Part shown: in pieces, positions 43,164-51,684 of the stretch | Numbering within the stretch: position 1 is the first letter of the stretch | How the letters are laid out: every line of letters starts with the position of its first letter | Assembly: GCA_963715815.1 (NCBI GenBank) | Contig: OY970278.1 | Location: 124,001 to 188,000, forward strand | From: JAFAMS01 sp963715815 | Lineage (GTDB): Bacteria > Vulcanimicrobiota > Vulcanimicrobiia > Vulcanimicrobiales > Vulcanimicrobiaceae | Direction of reading: 5' to 3' | Length of the DNA: 64,000 bases | Program-made: the position numbers and the translations under genes | The notes under the pieces: model-generated | The model's input: only the letters and a program-made list of their open reading frames with translations | Database searches by the model: none | Told to the model about the DNA's origin: nothing

Positions 43164-44031
43164 TGAGTGCAGCTTTGATTCCTGAGACGTAGTGATATTG
43201 ATAGGCAATCGTTCGAGCCAGGGGCCAGGTTGCGGAACGCCGGTCGAGCCAGTCCCGAATCGCCGGCGTGCGCTCGAGCAGACTGTGTACGCCGAGCGAG
43301 AGCGGGGTCATCCCCAAGCGCAGCTTGACCGCGAATGCCGGATGCTTGCGGTAGAAGCGCACCGTCGAGCGCCCGGCCAGTTCCATCTTCGACTTCTGAT
43401 CCTCGAACCCGACGTCTTGAAGATGATAATTGACGGCCTTGGGCTCGTAGACGATCCGCACGCCACTCTCCTCAAGGCGGTAGCCAAGCTCGAGATCCTC
43501 ATGACCGTAGCCCGTGAAGCTTTCATCGAAACTGCCGACTGCGTCGAGATCGCGCTTTTCGACGGAGGCATTGCCGGTGAGAAAGTAGAGCCACGAAAGC
43601 CGCTTGCGAGTCGGCGGGTGCAGCGAGTCGCGCGACGGCGGCGCCGTGCTCTTCGCAAGAAACTCATCGTACGAACGGACTTGGACTTCGAGTCCGACGA
43701 CCGCACAACGCTCGCCGTCGTGACGTGCGAGATGCCGTTCGAGCAAATCGCTCGACGCGATGATATCGCTATCATTAAACAGGACCAGCCGTCCCCTCGC
43801 AGCCGCGATCCCCGCATTGCGCGCACCGGCGCGACCGGTGTAGCTGCCCGGGAGATGACGGACGCGCGGCTCGCGCGCCAAGTATTCCGCCGTTCCGTCG
43901 TTCGAATTCGAATCTGCGACGATCACTTCGTAGCGCTCCGGCGCAATGCTTTGCGACATCAGCGACGGGATGACGTGCTGCAATGTTTCGAGACGATTGT
44001 AGGTCGGGATGACGACGGAAATGTCAAGCAT
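43156..44031 (-). CDS. GT2-family glycosyltransferase
   Basis: About 291 residues, GT-A fold. 'DISVVIPTYNRLETLQHVI' is the N-terminal nucleotide-binding strand; the DxD-like motif is 'LFNDSDI', and the catalytic-base region is 'GYGHEDLELGYRL'. ATG at 44031 overlaps the next gene's stop (TAATG). One of three alternating glycosyltransferases here; probably adds a sugar to a surface glycan. Acceptor unknown. Confidence 0.85.
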   Translation of the reverse strand: MLDISVVIPTYNRLETLQHVIPSLMSQSIAPERYEVIVADSNSNDGTAEYLAREPRVRHLPGSYTGRAGARNAGIAAARGRLVLFNDSDIIASSDLLERHLARHDGERCAVVGLEVQVRSYDEFLAKSTAPPSRDSLHPPTRKRLSWLYFLTGNASVEKRDLDAVGSFDESFTGYGHEDLELGYRLEESGVRIVYEPKAVNYHLQDVGFEDQKSKMELAGRSTVRFYRKHPAFAVKLRLGMTPLSLGVHSLLERTPAIRDWLDRRSATWPLARTIAYQYHYVSGIKAALSE

Positions 44032-45011
44032 TACTTTAGAAGCCGGCGTACCGCATCGACGATTTCGCTGCGCAAGGCTGCGAGCGCCGCTGTATCTCCG
44101 CTTGCGGGCTTTCGCACCAGCGCGTACGGGACGCCCCATGGCGCCCACTCCTGCGAGTTGAGCCGGAAGTACCGGTGTTCGAACAGCACGACCGTTGGCC
44201 TGCGCACCGCGCTTGCGACATGCGTTGCGCCGGTATCGACCGTCACGATGCACGCACTGCGTTCGAAAGCTGCGGCCCACGCACCGAACGAGAGACCGCC
44301 CGCGAGACGATCGGCGCCTGCGCTCGAAAGTTGCTGCGAATATTCGTTCATCTCATCACCATACGTAACGATGATCGGCCGGCCGAGTACGCGCAGCTCC
44401 GCGATCAACTCGACAAAATTCTCGAACGTGCTTCCTTCGCTCAACCAGCGCTGCGCAAAGTGTACGGTGACGGCGCCTTCCGGTAAGTCCGCGACGGCCG
44501 CGCGGTCGGCATCTGAAACCGGCAGCACAAGATCGTAGACGAAGCGCGTCGCACCGGCGCGTTCGGCGAGCGAAAGCACCTGCAGCACTTCGTGCCGCAC
44601 GGGGTACGGATCGTAGCGGTCCGCGAGTCGCGGATCGGCTTCAGAAATCAGCACGTCGGTGAGATCGCGGTGCGCGGCGATCCGCGCCAAAACTCGGGAC
44701 ACGTAGGTGTAGCCGATGCGGCGGCGGGCGCGCGTTGCACCGACGAGCCGAAAGTCTGCGGTGCGCGGAGCAAGCGCGATTGCCAGATCGAATTGCCCAC
44801 GAAACGTGCGCCCAAAGGCCGCCGGTTCGACGCCCTTCGGGAGAGTCTCGAGATAATTGACGTCGTGATTCCGTTCGACCACGACACGATTGTAGTCCGA
44901 ACACACAAGCGTGATGCGCGCCTCCGGGAACGAACGCCGCAGCGTTGCGATGGCGGGCGTGGACAAGATCAAGTCGCCGACGCGATCGGTACGCGAGAGC
45001 AGAATCCGCAT
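44031..45011 (-). CDS. GT9-family glycosyltransferase (heptosyltransferase-like)
   Basis: About 326 residues, GT-B fold of family 9. 'RILLSRTDRVGDLILSTPAIATLRRSFPEARI' is the N-terminal signature of ADP-heptose:LPS heptosyltransferases; the C-terminal 'IVTVDTGATHVASAVRRPTVVLF' is the donor-binding motif. ATG at 45011 overlaps the following GT2 stop (TAATG). A role in LPS core assembly is supported by gmhA/rfaE genes about 8 kb away. Confidence 0.86.
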   Translation of the reverse strand: MRILLSRTDRVGDLILSTPAIATLRRSFPEARITLVCSDYNRVVVERNHDVNYLETLPKGVEPAAFGRTFRGQFDLAIALAPRTADFRLVGATRARRRIGYTYVSRVLARIAAHRDLTDVLISEADPRLADRYDPYPVRHEVLQVLSLAERAGATRFVYDLVLPVSDADRAAVADLPEGAVTVHFAQRWLSEGSTFENFVELIAELRVLGRPIIVTYGDEMNEYSQQLSSAGADRLAGGLSFGAWAAAFERSACIVTVDTGATHVASAVRRPTVVLFEHRYFRLNSQEWAPWGVPYALVRKPASGDTAALAALRSEIVDAVRRLLK

Positions 45012-45862
45012 TAGCTTCCGCGTTCGAGCTCGTCGAAGTACGCGTCTGATGCCGCCCGATCGACGCCGCGCCGCAAGTGCAACGCGTGACCGAGGCGGTG
45101 AAGCGAGCGCTGTACTTTCGTGTTGCCGGTTGCCAGGCGAACGCGCCAACCCGGATGCTTTTGCTCGAGGATCAAAGCCGTGCGCGCTTGCGCGCGCTTC
45201 TGACGAACGATATCGTCGACGGCGCGGACGCGTTCGGCTTTCGGTTTGTAGTGAAACGCAACGGCGTTCCGGTTGAACGCGCCGTGCATACCGGCCTCTC
45301 GCAAGCGCAAGCCGAGCTCGATGTCTTCCCAACCATATTCCGAGAAGGTCTCATCGAACCACTGCCGTTCACCGAGACGCACGAGATCGAGACTATTGCG
45401 CGATGCGGAGACATTGCTCGTCCAAAACCAATTCGCGCTGTAGTTTTTCGGCGTCCAATACGGCGCGGGAAGCCGGTCGAAGCTTTCGACCTCGATCACC
45501 GCACCGCGTACGACCAAATCCGAATTGCGAACTGCTGCACGCAGATGCTCCGCGACGAGATTCGGCATCGGCAGAACGTCGTCGTCGATCAAGATGATGC
45601 GAAGGCCGCTGGACGCAGCGATGCCGGCGTTACGGGCCCGCGCTAAACCCGCATTGGCTTGTGAGACGACCGTAAACGGAACGCGTGCACGCGCTTTGGC
45701 GGCCTCGATGACGAGGGGCGTGCCGTCGCTCGAGCCGTCATCAACCAGCACGACTTCGTATGCGTCGGGCGCAACGTCTTGCTCGAAACACGCGTCGAGG
45801 ACGCGCGCAAGCAGATGCGCGCGGTTGTAGGTACACAGCTGGATCGTTGCAACGAGCGACAC
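45011..45862 (-). CDS. GT2-family glycosyltransferase
   Basis: About 283 residues from GTG at 45862, GT-A fold. 'ATIQLCTYNRAHLLARVLDAC' begins the domain, 'VVLVDDGSSDGT' and the DxD motif 'IILIDDDVLP' bind nucleotide sugar and metal, and 'YGWEDIELGLRL' is the acceptor-side motif. A longer frame starts at 45961 but overlaps the divergent binding-protein gene, so the shorter start is preferred though it lacks a clear ribosome-binding site. Confidence 0.82.
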   Translation of the reverse strand: MSLVATIQLCTYNRAHLLARVLDACFEQDVAPDAYEVVLVDDGSSDGTPLVIEAAKARARVPFTVVSQANAGLARARNAGIAASSGLRIILIDDDVLPMPNLVAEHLRAAVRNSDLVVRGAVIEVESFDRLPAPYWTPKNYSANWFWTSNVSASRNSLDLVRLGERQWFDETFSEYGWEDIELGLRLREAGMHGAFNRNAVAFHYKPKAERVRAVDDIVRQKRAQARTALILEQKHPGWRVRLATGNTKVQRSLHRLGHALHLRRGVDRAASDAYFDELERGS

Positions 45863-45937
45863 GACATGCGGTTTCGGGAAGGCATGGGATGAGTCCGTCG
45901 GAAAACGCCCGACTCTCTCACTTATAAAGGAGGTCCC

Positions 45938-46798
45938 TTGACACATCGGCTGACGCGTCAAAGCCTACTCCAGGTTGTTGGCGCCGGCTTGCTCATGGGC
46001 AGTGGAACCGTGCCGGTCGGCGCGGCTACGGCGCTGCGGATTGGGATGATTCCCGATGCGGGCGCAACGCAGGTCTCAATCGACGAGAAGGCTCCGCTGC
46101 GGGATTATCTGAGCGCGAAAATCGGCAAGCCGGTCGAGCTCGTGATCCCCACCAACTACAATGCTACGGTCGAAGGGCTCGGAAACGAGTCTCTTGATTT
46201 CGCATATCTCGGCGGTCTCACATACGTCAAAGCGCATCAAGCCTATGCGGTCATCCCGCTCGTGCAACGCGCCAGCGACCGTCAATTTCACTCACTGTTT
46301 ATCACACAAACCGGTTCGCCGATTGAAAAGCTGACCGATCTGCGTGGAAAGAAGTTCGCGTTCGGTGACGTCGCATCGACGAGCGGACACCTCATGCCCG
46401 ACTATGCGCTGCGCAACGCGGGCATCGACCCGGACAAGGATCTTAGCGTGCGTTACACCGGCAATCATCCGGCGACGGCAAAAGCCGTCGAGTCGGGTAC
46501 GGTCGATGCGGGCGCGCTCGATGAGAGCGTCTACAAGTCGCTGATCGATGGCGGTCAAATCGATAAAACGAAAGTGCGAGTGTTCTTTACGACGCCTCCC
46601 TTCGTCGACTACGTTTGGGCTGCGCGCAAGGACATTGCAAAATCGGATCGAGATGCGCTCAGCAATGCCTTTCTTTCCTTGAAAGAACCCGGCGATGACA
46701 AGATTCTCTCGATTCTTCGAGGGACGTCGTTCGTGCGAGCCGACGACGCGGAATACGCCACGCTTCGAGCGGTAGCGACCCAACTCAAGCTTCTGTGA
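45938..46798 (+). CDS. phnD: Phosphonate/phosphite-type ABC transporter binding protein
   Basis: A 286-residue secreted protein with a twin-Arg-free signal region (about 1-30, 'LLQVVGAGLLMGSGTVPVGAATA') and the PhnD/PtxB fold: 'LRIGMIPDAGATQ', 'ESLDFAYLGGLTYVKAHQAYAV', 'LRGKKFAFGDVASTSGHLMPDYAL', 'VDAGALDESVYKSL', 'VFFTTPPFVDYVW'. The TTG start is preceded by a perfect AAAGGAGGT. The family takes up phosphonates, phosphite or hypophosphite; which one cannot be read from the sequence. The stop overlaps phnC. Confidence 0.9.
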   Translation: MTHRLTRQSLLQVVGAGLLMGSGTVPVGAATALRIGMIPDAGATQVSIDEKAPLRDYLSAKIGKPVELVIPTNYNATVEGLGNESLDFAYLGGLTYVKAHQAYAVIPLVQRASDRQFHSLFITQTGSPIEKLTDLRGKKFAFGDVASTSGHLMPDYALRNAGIDPDKDLSVRYTGNHPATAKAVESGTVDAGALDESVYKSLIDGGQIDKTKVRVFFTTPPFVDYVWAARKDIAKSDRDALSNAFLSLKEPGDDKILSILRGTSFVRADDAEYATLRAVATQLKLL

Positions 46799-47490
46799 TC
46801 GAACTCCGGGACGTCGTCGTGCGCTATCCGGGAATGGCTCGGGCCGCGCTCGACGGCGTAAACCTGGAGGTTGCTTCAGGTGAGACGGTCGCGCTGGTCG
46901 GATCCAGCGGTAGCGGCAAAACGACGTTGCTGCGCACGATCAACGCGCTCGTCCCGATCACATCGGGAAGCGTAATCGTCGAGGGCGCACCGGTCGAATC
47001 GCTGCGCGGGGCAGCGTTGCGTGCGATGCGAACGCGTCTTGCGTTCATCGCACAGCATCACGATCTCGTCGATCGGCTGCGCGTCCATCAAAACGTCATG
47101 GCCGGCGCGCTTGGACGCTGGAGCGTGCTCCACGCGCTGCGCTACCTTGCGATTCCGCTTGCGCCCGAGCTCGAAGAGGCACGTGCGGCATTGGCGCGCG
47201 TCGAGATCCCGGAAAAGCTACGCGCGAAAACCTCCGAGCTATCCGGCGGCGAGCGTCAACGCGTCGCGATCGCGCGCGCGCTCGTGCAACGTCCGGATGC
47301 GATCTTAGCCGACGAACCGGTCGCGTCTCTCGATCCGCAGTTGGCAGATCAGATCCTGGAGCTGCTCACGGCGCTGGCGCGCGAACGCGGCCTCGCACTC
47401 ATGTGTTCGGTACACCAACCGCAGCTGGCCGAGCGGCATTTCGATCGCATCGTGCGGCTCGAGCGCGGACGCCTCTTGCGCGCGGCGTGA
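46795..47490 (+). CDS. phnC: Phosphonate-type ABC transporter ATPase
   Basis: A 231-residue ATPase subunit. Walker A 'GSSGSGKTTLLRTI', Q-loop 'LAFIAQHHDLVDRL' (typical of PhnC), signature 'LSGGERQRVAIARAL', Walker B 'ILADEPVASLDP', and switch His 'MCSVHQPQLA'. GTG at 46795 overlaps the phnD stop and its own stop overlaps phnE (GTGA). Confidence 0.93.
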   Translation: MIELRDVVVRYPGMARAALDGVNLEVASGETVALVGSSGSGKTTLLRTINALVPITSGSVIVEGAPVESLRGAALRAMRTRLAFIAQHHDLVDRLRVHQNVMAGALGRWSVLHALRYLAIPLAPELEEARAALARVEIPEKLRAKTSELSGGERQRVAIARALVQRPDAILADEPVASLDPQLADQILELLTALARERGLALMCSVHQPQLAERHFDRIVRLERGRLLRAA

Positions 47491-48842
47491 ACTTTTTTCC
47501 GCCGGACCTCTCGGCGCACTACCTGACGTATCTCATCGTCCCCGTCGCGCAAACGATCGGCATGGCGTGCGCGGGGATGCTGCTCGCGCTTATCTTTGGT
47601 ACGCCGCTGGCCATAATCGTTGCAACGCGTGCACCCGGCGCGCGCGCGATTTCCACAGTACTCGCGGCGCTGCGCGCGATTCCCGATCTGACGCTCGCCA
47701 TTCTCGCCGTCGTCTTGCTGGGGCTCGGCCCCGCGGCCGGAATCGCTGCGCTCTGGATTTTCTACACGGCGATGATCGGTAAGGTTTTCGCCGAGCTGCT
47801 CCTGGCTGCGCCGCCCGCACCCATCGACGCGCTGCGTGCGACCGGTGCGCCGCGCGCCTGCGTTGCCGCATTCGGGATGATCCCGATGATGTTCGGCGAC
47901 TTGGTCACGTTCGGCATGTATTCGTTCGAGTGCGCGATGCGCGCGGCGATCATAGTCGGCGCCGTGGGCGGCGGCGGACTTGGAACCGAGCTGGTCGGAA
48001 CGATCAACGCTCTCGATTATCATCGCGCGACGACGCTGATCATCGTGCTCGTCGCGTGCATCGCTGCCGTCGACGTCTTCGGAATATTCGTGCGGCGTAA
48101 TCCGCAAGCTGCGTTCGCGCTCATACCGCTCGGCATCATCACGTTGTGGATCGATCGGCCGCAAATCTTCGCGGTCGGTCATGCATTCTCGACGTTCGGT
48201 GCGATGCTTCCGCCGCAGCTGAGCCTGCAAGAGCTCGCGGAACTTCCAAAACTGTTGTGGCAAACCGCCGAGATTGCAATCTTCGGCACGGCGCTCGGCG
48301 CCTTCATCGGATTCGCTCTCGCACTCGTCGCGGCGCGCGGAATCGTTCCGCTCTGGGTCGTCGCAATAACGCGGCGTATCCTCGACACGCTGCGCGCGAT
48401 CCCCGAGATCATCTGGGGTTTGATTCTCGTCGTCAGTGTCGGCGTGGGACCGGTGGCCGGTATCTTCGCGCTCGGATTGCACTCCGGCGGCGTGCTGGGA
48501 AAGCTCTATTCGGAAGCCTTCGAAAACGTCGACCGCTCGCCGGTCGTATCGATCGTCGCAACAGGCGCGCCGATGCCGGCGACTGTCGCATTCGCGATCG
48601 TCCCGCTCGCGCTCGGTCCGATTGCGGTCAACACGCTGTTTCGTCTGGAATGGAATGCGCGCGCCGCGGCGGTTGTCGGGATGATCGGTGCGGGCGGCCT
48701 CGGTCAGGCGCTCTTCCTCGCGCAACAGCTTTTCTTTTACAAGACGATGGCGGCATACGTCGCGATCACATGGCTGATCGTCTTGATTTTCGACACGCTC
48801 GGCGACCGCTTGCGGTCGCGCAGCATCACGGCGATGACGTAG
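47487..48842 (+). CDS. phnE: Fused tandem PhnE-type permease
   Basis: A 451-residue protein containing two complete permease domains in one chain. The first covers about 10-210 with its EAA-type loop 'LRATGAPRACVAAFGMIPMMFGDLVTFGMYSFE'. The second covers about 240-445 with 'IVATGAPMPATVAFAIVPLALGPIAVNTLFRLEWN' and 'GMIGAGGLGQALFLAQQL'. PhnE is usually a single-domain homodimer, so this is a built-in heterodimer. GTG overlaps the phnC stop. The 3' end overlaps the convergent GT9 gene by 17 bases. No phn lyase or phosphite dehydrogenase is adjacent. Confidence 0.9.
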   Translation: MNFFPPDLSAHYLTYLIVPVAQTIGMACAGMLLALIFGTPLAIIVATRAPGARAISTVLAALRAIPDLTLAILAVVLLGLGPAAGIAALWIFYTAMIGKVFAELLLAAPPAPIDALRATGAPRACVAAFGMIPMMFGDLVTFGMYSFECAMRAAIIVGAVGGGGLGTELVGTINALDYHRATTLIIVLVACIAAVDVFGIFVRRNPQAAFALIPLGIITLWIDRPQIFAVGHAFSTFGAMLPPQLSLQELAELPKLLWQTAEIAIFGTALGAFIGFALALVAARGIVPLWVVAITRRILDTLRAIPEIIWGLILVVSVGVGPVAGIFALGLHSGGVLGKLYSEAFENVDRSPVVSIVATGAPMPATVAFAIVPLALGPIAVNTLFRLEWNARAAAVVGMIGAGGLGQALFLAQQLFFYKTMAAYVAITWLIVLIFDTLGDRLRSRSITAMT

Positions 48843-49851
48843 GACCCGCCAGCACGCGGTCGATGGCCGCGGCGACGGATGAAAACTCGAGCGCGCTTAC
48901 GCACGCGAAGTCAGGACACGTCTCTTTGCGATGCGAAGGCGGACAGGCATATGTTCCGCGCACGACCGTTGCGTGCGCGCCGAGCGGCTCCCAGCGATTC
49001 GGCTCGTCGGAACGCAGCGCGAAGATGCCGGCGGTCGGCGTTCCCGTCGATGCCGCCAAGTGCATCGGTCCGCTGTCCATCGCGACGACGAATTGCGCAC
49101 GCTCGGCGAGGGCCGTAAATCCGCGCAGCGACGTCGTTCCGGCGATATTGATCGCGGCGGCGCTGCGCTGCGTGAAGGCGCGCGGCTCGGTGCGCGCCTC
49201 CGCAAAGATACGCTCGATTAAAGGACGATCTTCGCGCGAGCCCGTGACGAGCAACGGAAGCTCGTAACGTTCGACGAGCGCATTTATCAGCCGCGCAAAG
49301 GGCGCAAGCGGCCAGCGCTGCGGCCGCGTGATCCCGCGCGTCGGGTGCAGCATCGCAAACTGCCCTGTAATGCGGGCGCGATCCAGGAGCTGCTGCGCTT
49401 CCGCGCGATCATCGGCACCCAGGCTAATGCGCGGCTGCGTATCGGTCGTGTCACATCCCAGCGCGCGAGCGTAGTCGAGCAAAATCTGCGTCCAATGCGT
49501 TGTGCGATCGCCGAGCTCGCTGCGCACCGTGACACGCTTGTTGAACAGGATCGAGTACATTCGGCGCGCCTGGCCGACACGCACCGGAACGCGCGCCATC
49601 ACCGGAACCATTGCGTTTTCGAACGTCGCCCACGTACACACCGACGCGTCGTAGGCGCGCGTACGTAAGGCCGCGGCCGATGCGTCCTCGAGGAGCAACG
49701 TTATGTCGGGGTTGCCGCGCAAAATCGAGCGATGCGCCGGCGCGGCGAGCACATCGACTTCGGAGTAGCGCGTGCGCAACGCGCGTGCAACAACGCCGGC
49801 GAGAAACGAATCACCGGCGCCACCGCCGGCTGAGATCAGAAGGGCGCGCAC
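48826..49851 (-). CDS. GT9-family glycosyltransferase (heptosyltransferase-like)
   Basis: About 341 residues. 'ALLISAGGGAGDSFLAGVVARALR' is the GT9 N-terminal motif; 'AMLHPTRGITRPQRWPLAPFARLI' and 'QFVVAMDSGPMHLAASTGTPTAGIF' are the acceptor and donor motifs. It overlaps the preceding GT9 gene by 16 bases. Likely adds a heptose or related sugar in LPS core synthesis. Confidence 0.86.
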   Translation of the reverse strand: MRALLISAGGGAGDSFLAGVVARALRTRYSEVDVLAAPAHRSILRGNPDITLLLEDASAAALRTRAYDASVCTWATFENAMVPVMARVPVRVGQARRMYSILFNKRVTVRSELGDRTTHWTQILLDYARALGCDTTDTQPRISLGADDRAEAQQLLDRARITGQFAMLHPTRGITRPQRWPLAPFARLINALVERYELPLLVTGSREDRPLIERIFAEARTEPRAFTQRSAAAINIAGTTSLRGFTALAERAQFVVAMDSGPMHLAASTGTPTAGIFALRSDEPNRWEPLGAHATVVRGTYACPPSHRKETCPDFACVSALEFSSVAAAIDRVLAGPTSSP

Positions 49852-50831
49852 AAATCACGTACGGCAGCAACAGCCGGCGCATCGCGACCCGCGACGAGAC
49901 ACGTGTGCGGCGCGGCCCACGGTTCCCATCGCACGATCTCGGCGCGCACCCACGGAACATCCGGGAAGAGATCGACGCACGCTGTCCCGGTCATCCCGGC
50001 TACATGCGCAGCACCGGTGTCGGTGGAAACAAGGACGCGGGCTTCTGCGATCGCGCGTTTCCACGCGCGCATCCCTTCATCGCCGTCGAAGACCGTTACG
50101 TCGATTGACTCCGAGTCATCGAGAAATTCGCGCAAGGCGCGAATCTCGCCGGCTTCCTCACCGCTGACCAAGAGACGCACTGGCGCAATTGCTCGCAGGT
50201 TGCGCACGATCTCGCCGAGCTGCGCGCGTTCGATCCCCACCCTCGCCCACTTCGGCCCAAGCTGCACCGCGATCGGCGCGTTTGCAGCCCGCGCCGAGAG
50301 ACCGTCTCCGTCTATCACAAGACGAGAAAGGCGCGCGGCATCGCGCGGGGGCGTCGCTTCGCCATGCAATCCTTGGCCCAAACGAAAGAGCGTTTCGACT
50401 TCGTGTTCGCGCGCGCGTTTTGCCGACGCCGCTCGTACGATCGCGCGATCGAGATTCCGGCGCACCGTCAGACTCTTGAGCGGCTTCTCCCATCCGTTGA
50501 TGAATCCGACACTGCGTTTTGCGCACCGGCGCGCGAGCACGTACGCGTCCGGCTCTTCGGAGGCGACGAGCGCGAGATCGTAGCCGATCGCATCTGCAGC
50601 GGTAACGGTTGCTGCTACGTCGCCCGCAGCATGGCCGTGCGCCGGCCACGGATTGCGACGAAGAACGTGCGTCCACGCGAACGTCGCGCGCGCAAAGACG
50701 GCGGCATTTCGCTGCGTGAGCGCGACGCCGAGCTCGTGCCCGGCGGATCGCAAAGCGGCGATCAGCGGCGTGCAGGCGAGCGCGTCTCCGATCCCATCGA
50801 GTCTAACTAGTAGGATTTTCACGGTCTGCAA
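49836..50831 (-). CDS. GT9-family glycosyltransferase (heptosyltransferase-like)
   Basis: About 330 residues. 'KILLVRLDGIGDALACTPLIAALR' is the standard GT9 start and 'RVLVSTDTGAAHVAGMTGTACVDLF' the donor motif. Start may be TTG at 50831 or GTG at 50822; both lie inside the 3' end of the upstream GT2 gene. Clustered with another GT9, GT2 and lpxB, so LPS core assembly is the likely job. Confidence 0.86.
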   Translation of the reverse strand: MQTVKILLVRLDGIGDALACTPLIAALRSAGHELGVALTQRNAAVFARATFAWTHVLRRNPWPAHGHAAGDVAATVTAADAIGYDLALVASEEPDAYVLARRCAKRSVGFINGWEKPLKSLTVRRNLDRAIVRAASAKRAREHEVETLFRLGQGLHGEATPPRDAARLSRLVIDGDGLSARAANAPIAVQLGPKWARVGIERAQLGEIVRNLRAIAPVRLLVSGEEAGEIRALREFLDDSESIDVTVFDGDEGMRAWKRAIAEARVLVSTDTGAAHVAGMTGTACVDLFPDVPWVRAEIVRWEPWAAPHTCLVAGRDAPAVAAVRDLCAPF

Positions 50832-51684
50832 GCTCGTCCGCGAGCCGTTTTACGTAGAGCCCATCGAGCAAGCGGCTGCGGGCAAATGCGACGACGGATT
50901 TGGGCAGCACGTCGCTGCTCGCGACGCCCGCAAAAAGCGGAAGCAACGGCGCCGTGAGTTTTCCGCGCGCGAGATTGATCGCGTATGCGCCGGTTGCAAA
51001 CTTCGTGCGCATCGACGGACTCTTCTGTACGAACTGCGCGGCCATCGCGGCCTTCTCGACGGTACGGCGAATCGCAAGCTCGAGCGGCTCGGGCGGTTTG
51101 ATATGATACAAGAAGGCGTCCCACGCAAATGAATGCTCGATCCCCGCATTGCGCAGACGCAGGCCCAGCTCCGTGTCTTCCCATCCGTACAGGTTGAACG
51201 CTTCATCGAAGCCGCCGACGGCATCCAGAGCGACCTTTGACACCGATGCGTTGCACGTGCAAAAGAATGCGCTCGAATAGTTTGCTGCTCCGGGACGCGG
51301 ACGATGCTCGTAGTCCGGAACGTTGACGATCGGACCGGTGACGACGCGCGCTGCGCGTCCTCGCCGGTGCTCCGCGACGTGCGCGGAGATGAAATGCGAC
51401 GGCAGCCAGACGTCATCGTCAACAAAAAGGATCAGCTCGCCGGCCGCCGCCGAGACGCCCATGTTGCGGGCTAATCCGCGGTTCGCGTGTCCGGCTTCGA
51501 TGCGGCGCAGGTGATACGGGACGATCTCGATGGCGTCCGCAACGACTTGCGGCGTCCCGTCGGTCGAACCGTTGTCAGCCACGACGACTTCGAATTCGGG
51601 CGCGTTACGCTGCTGTGCAAGCGATTCGAGTGCGCGCTGCAAGAACAAGGCGCGGTCCTTGGTTGCGATAACGATCGAGATCAT
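50803..51684 (-). CDS. GT2-family glycosyltransferase
   Basis: About 293 residues, GT-A fold. 'ISIVIATKDRALFLQRALESL' starts the domain, 'VVVADNGSTDGT' and 'LILFVDDDVWLP' bind donor and metal, 'YGWEDTELGLRLRNAG' is the acceptor-side motif. ATG at 51684 overlaps the lpxB stop (ATGA); the longer frame to 51771 is within lpxB. The 'YGWED' motif and C-terminal layout resemble the GT2 genes at 45011-45862 and 43156-44031, suggesting paralogues. Confidence 0.85.
   Translation of the reverse strand: MISIVIATKDRALFLQRALESLAQQRNAPEFEVVVADNGSTDGTPQVVADAIEIVPYHLRRIEAGHANRGLARNMGVSAAAGELILFVDDDVWLPSHFISAHVAEHRRGRAARVVTGPIVNVPDYEHRPRPGAANYSSAFFCTCNASVSKVALDAVGGFDEAFNLYGWEDTELGLRLRNAGIEHSFAWDAFLYHIKPPEPLELAIRRTVEKAAMAAQFVQKSPSMRTKFATGAYAINLARGKLTAPLLPLFAGVASSDVLPKSVVAFARSRLLDGLYVKRLADELADRENPTS

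Noticed and set aside
43164..43208. Extended aspS start
   Set aside because: Those codons lie in the upstream glycosyltransferase and give no family-like sequence.
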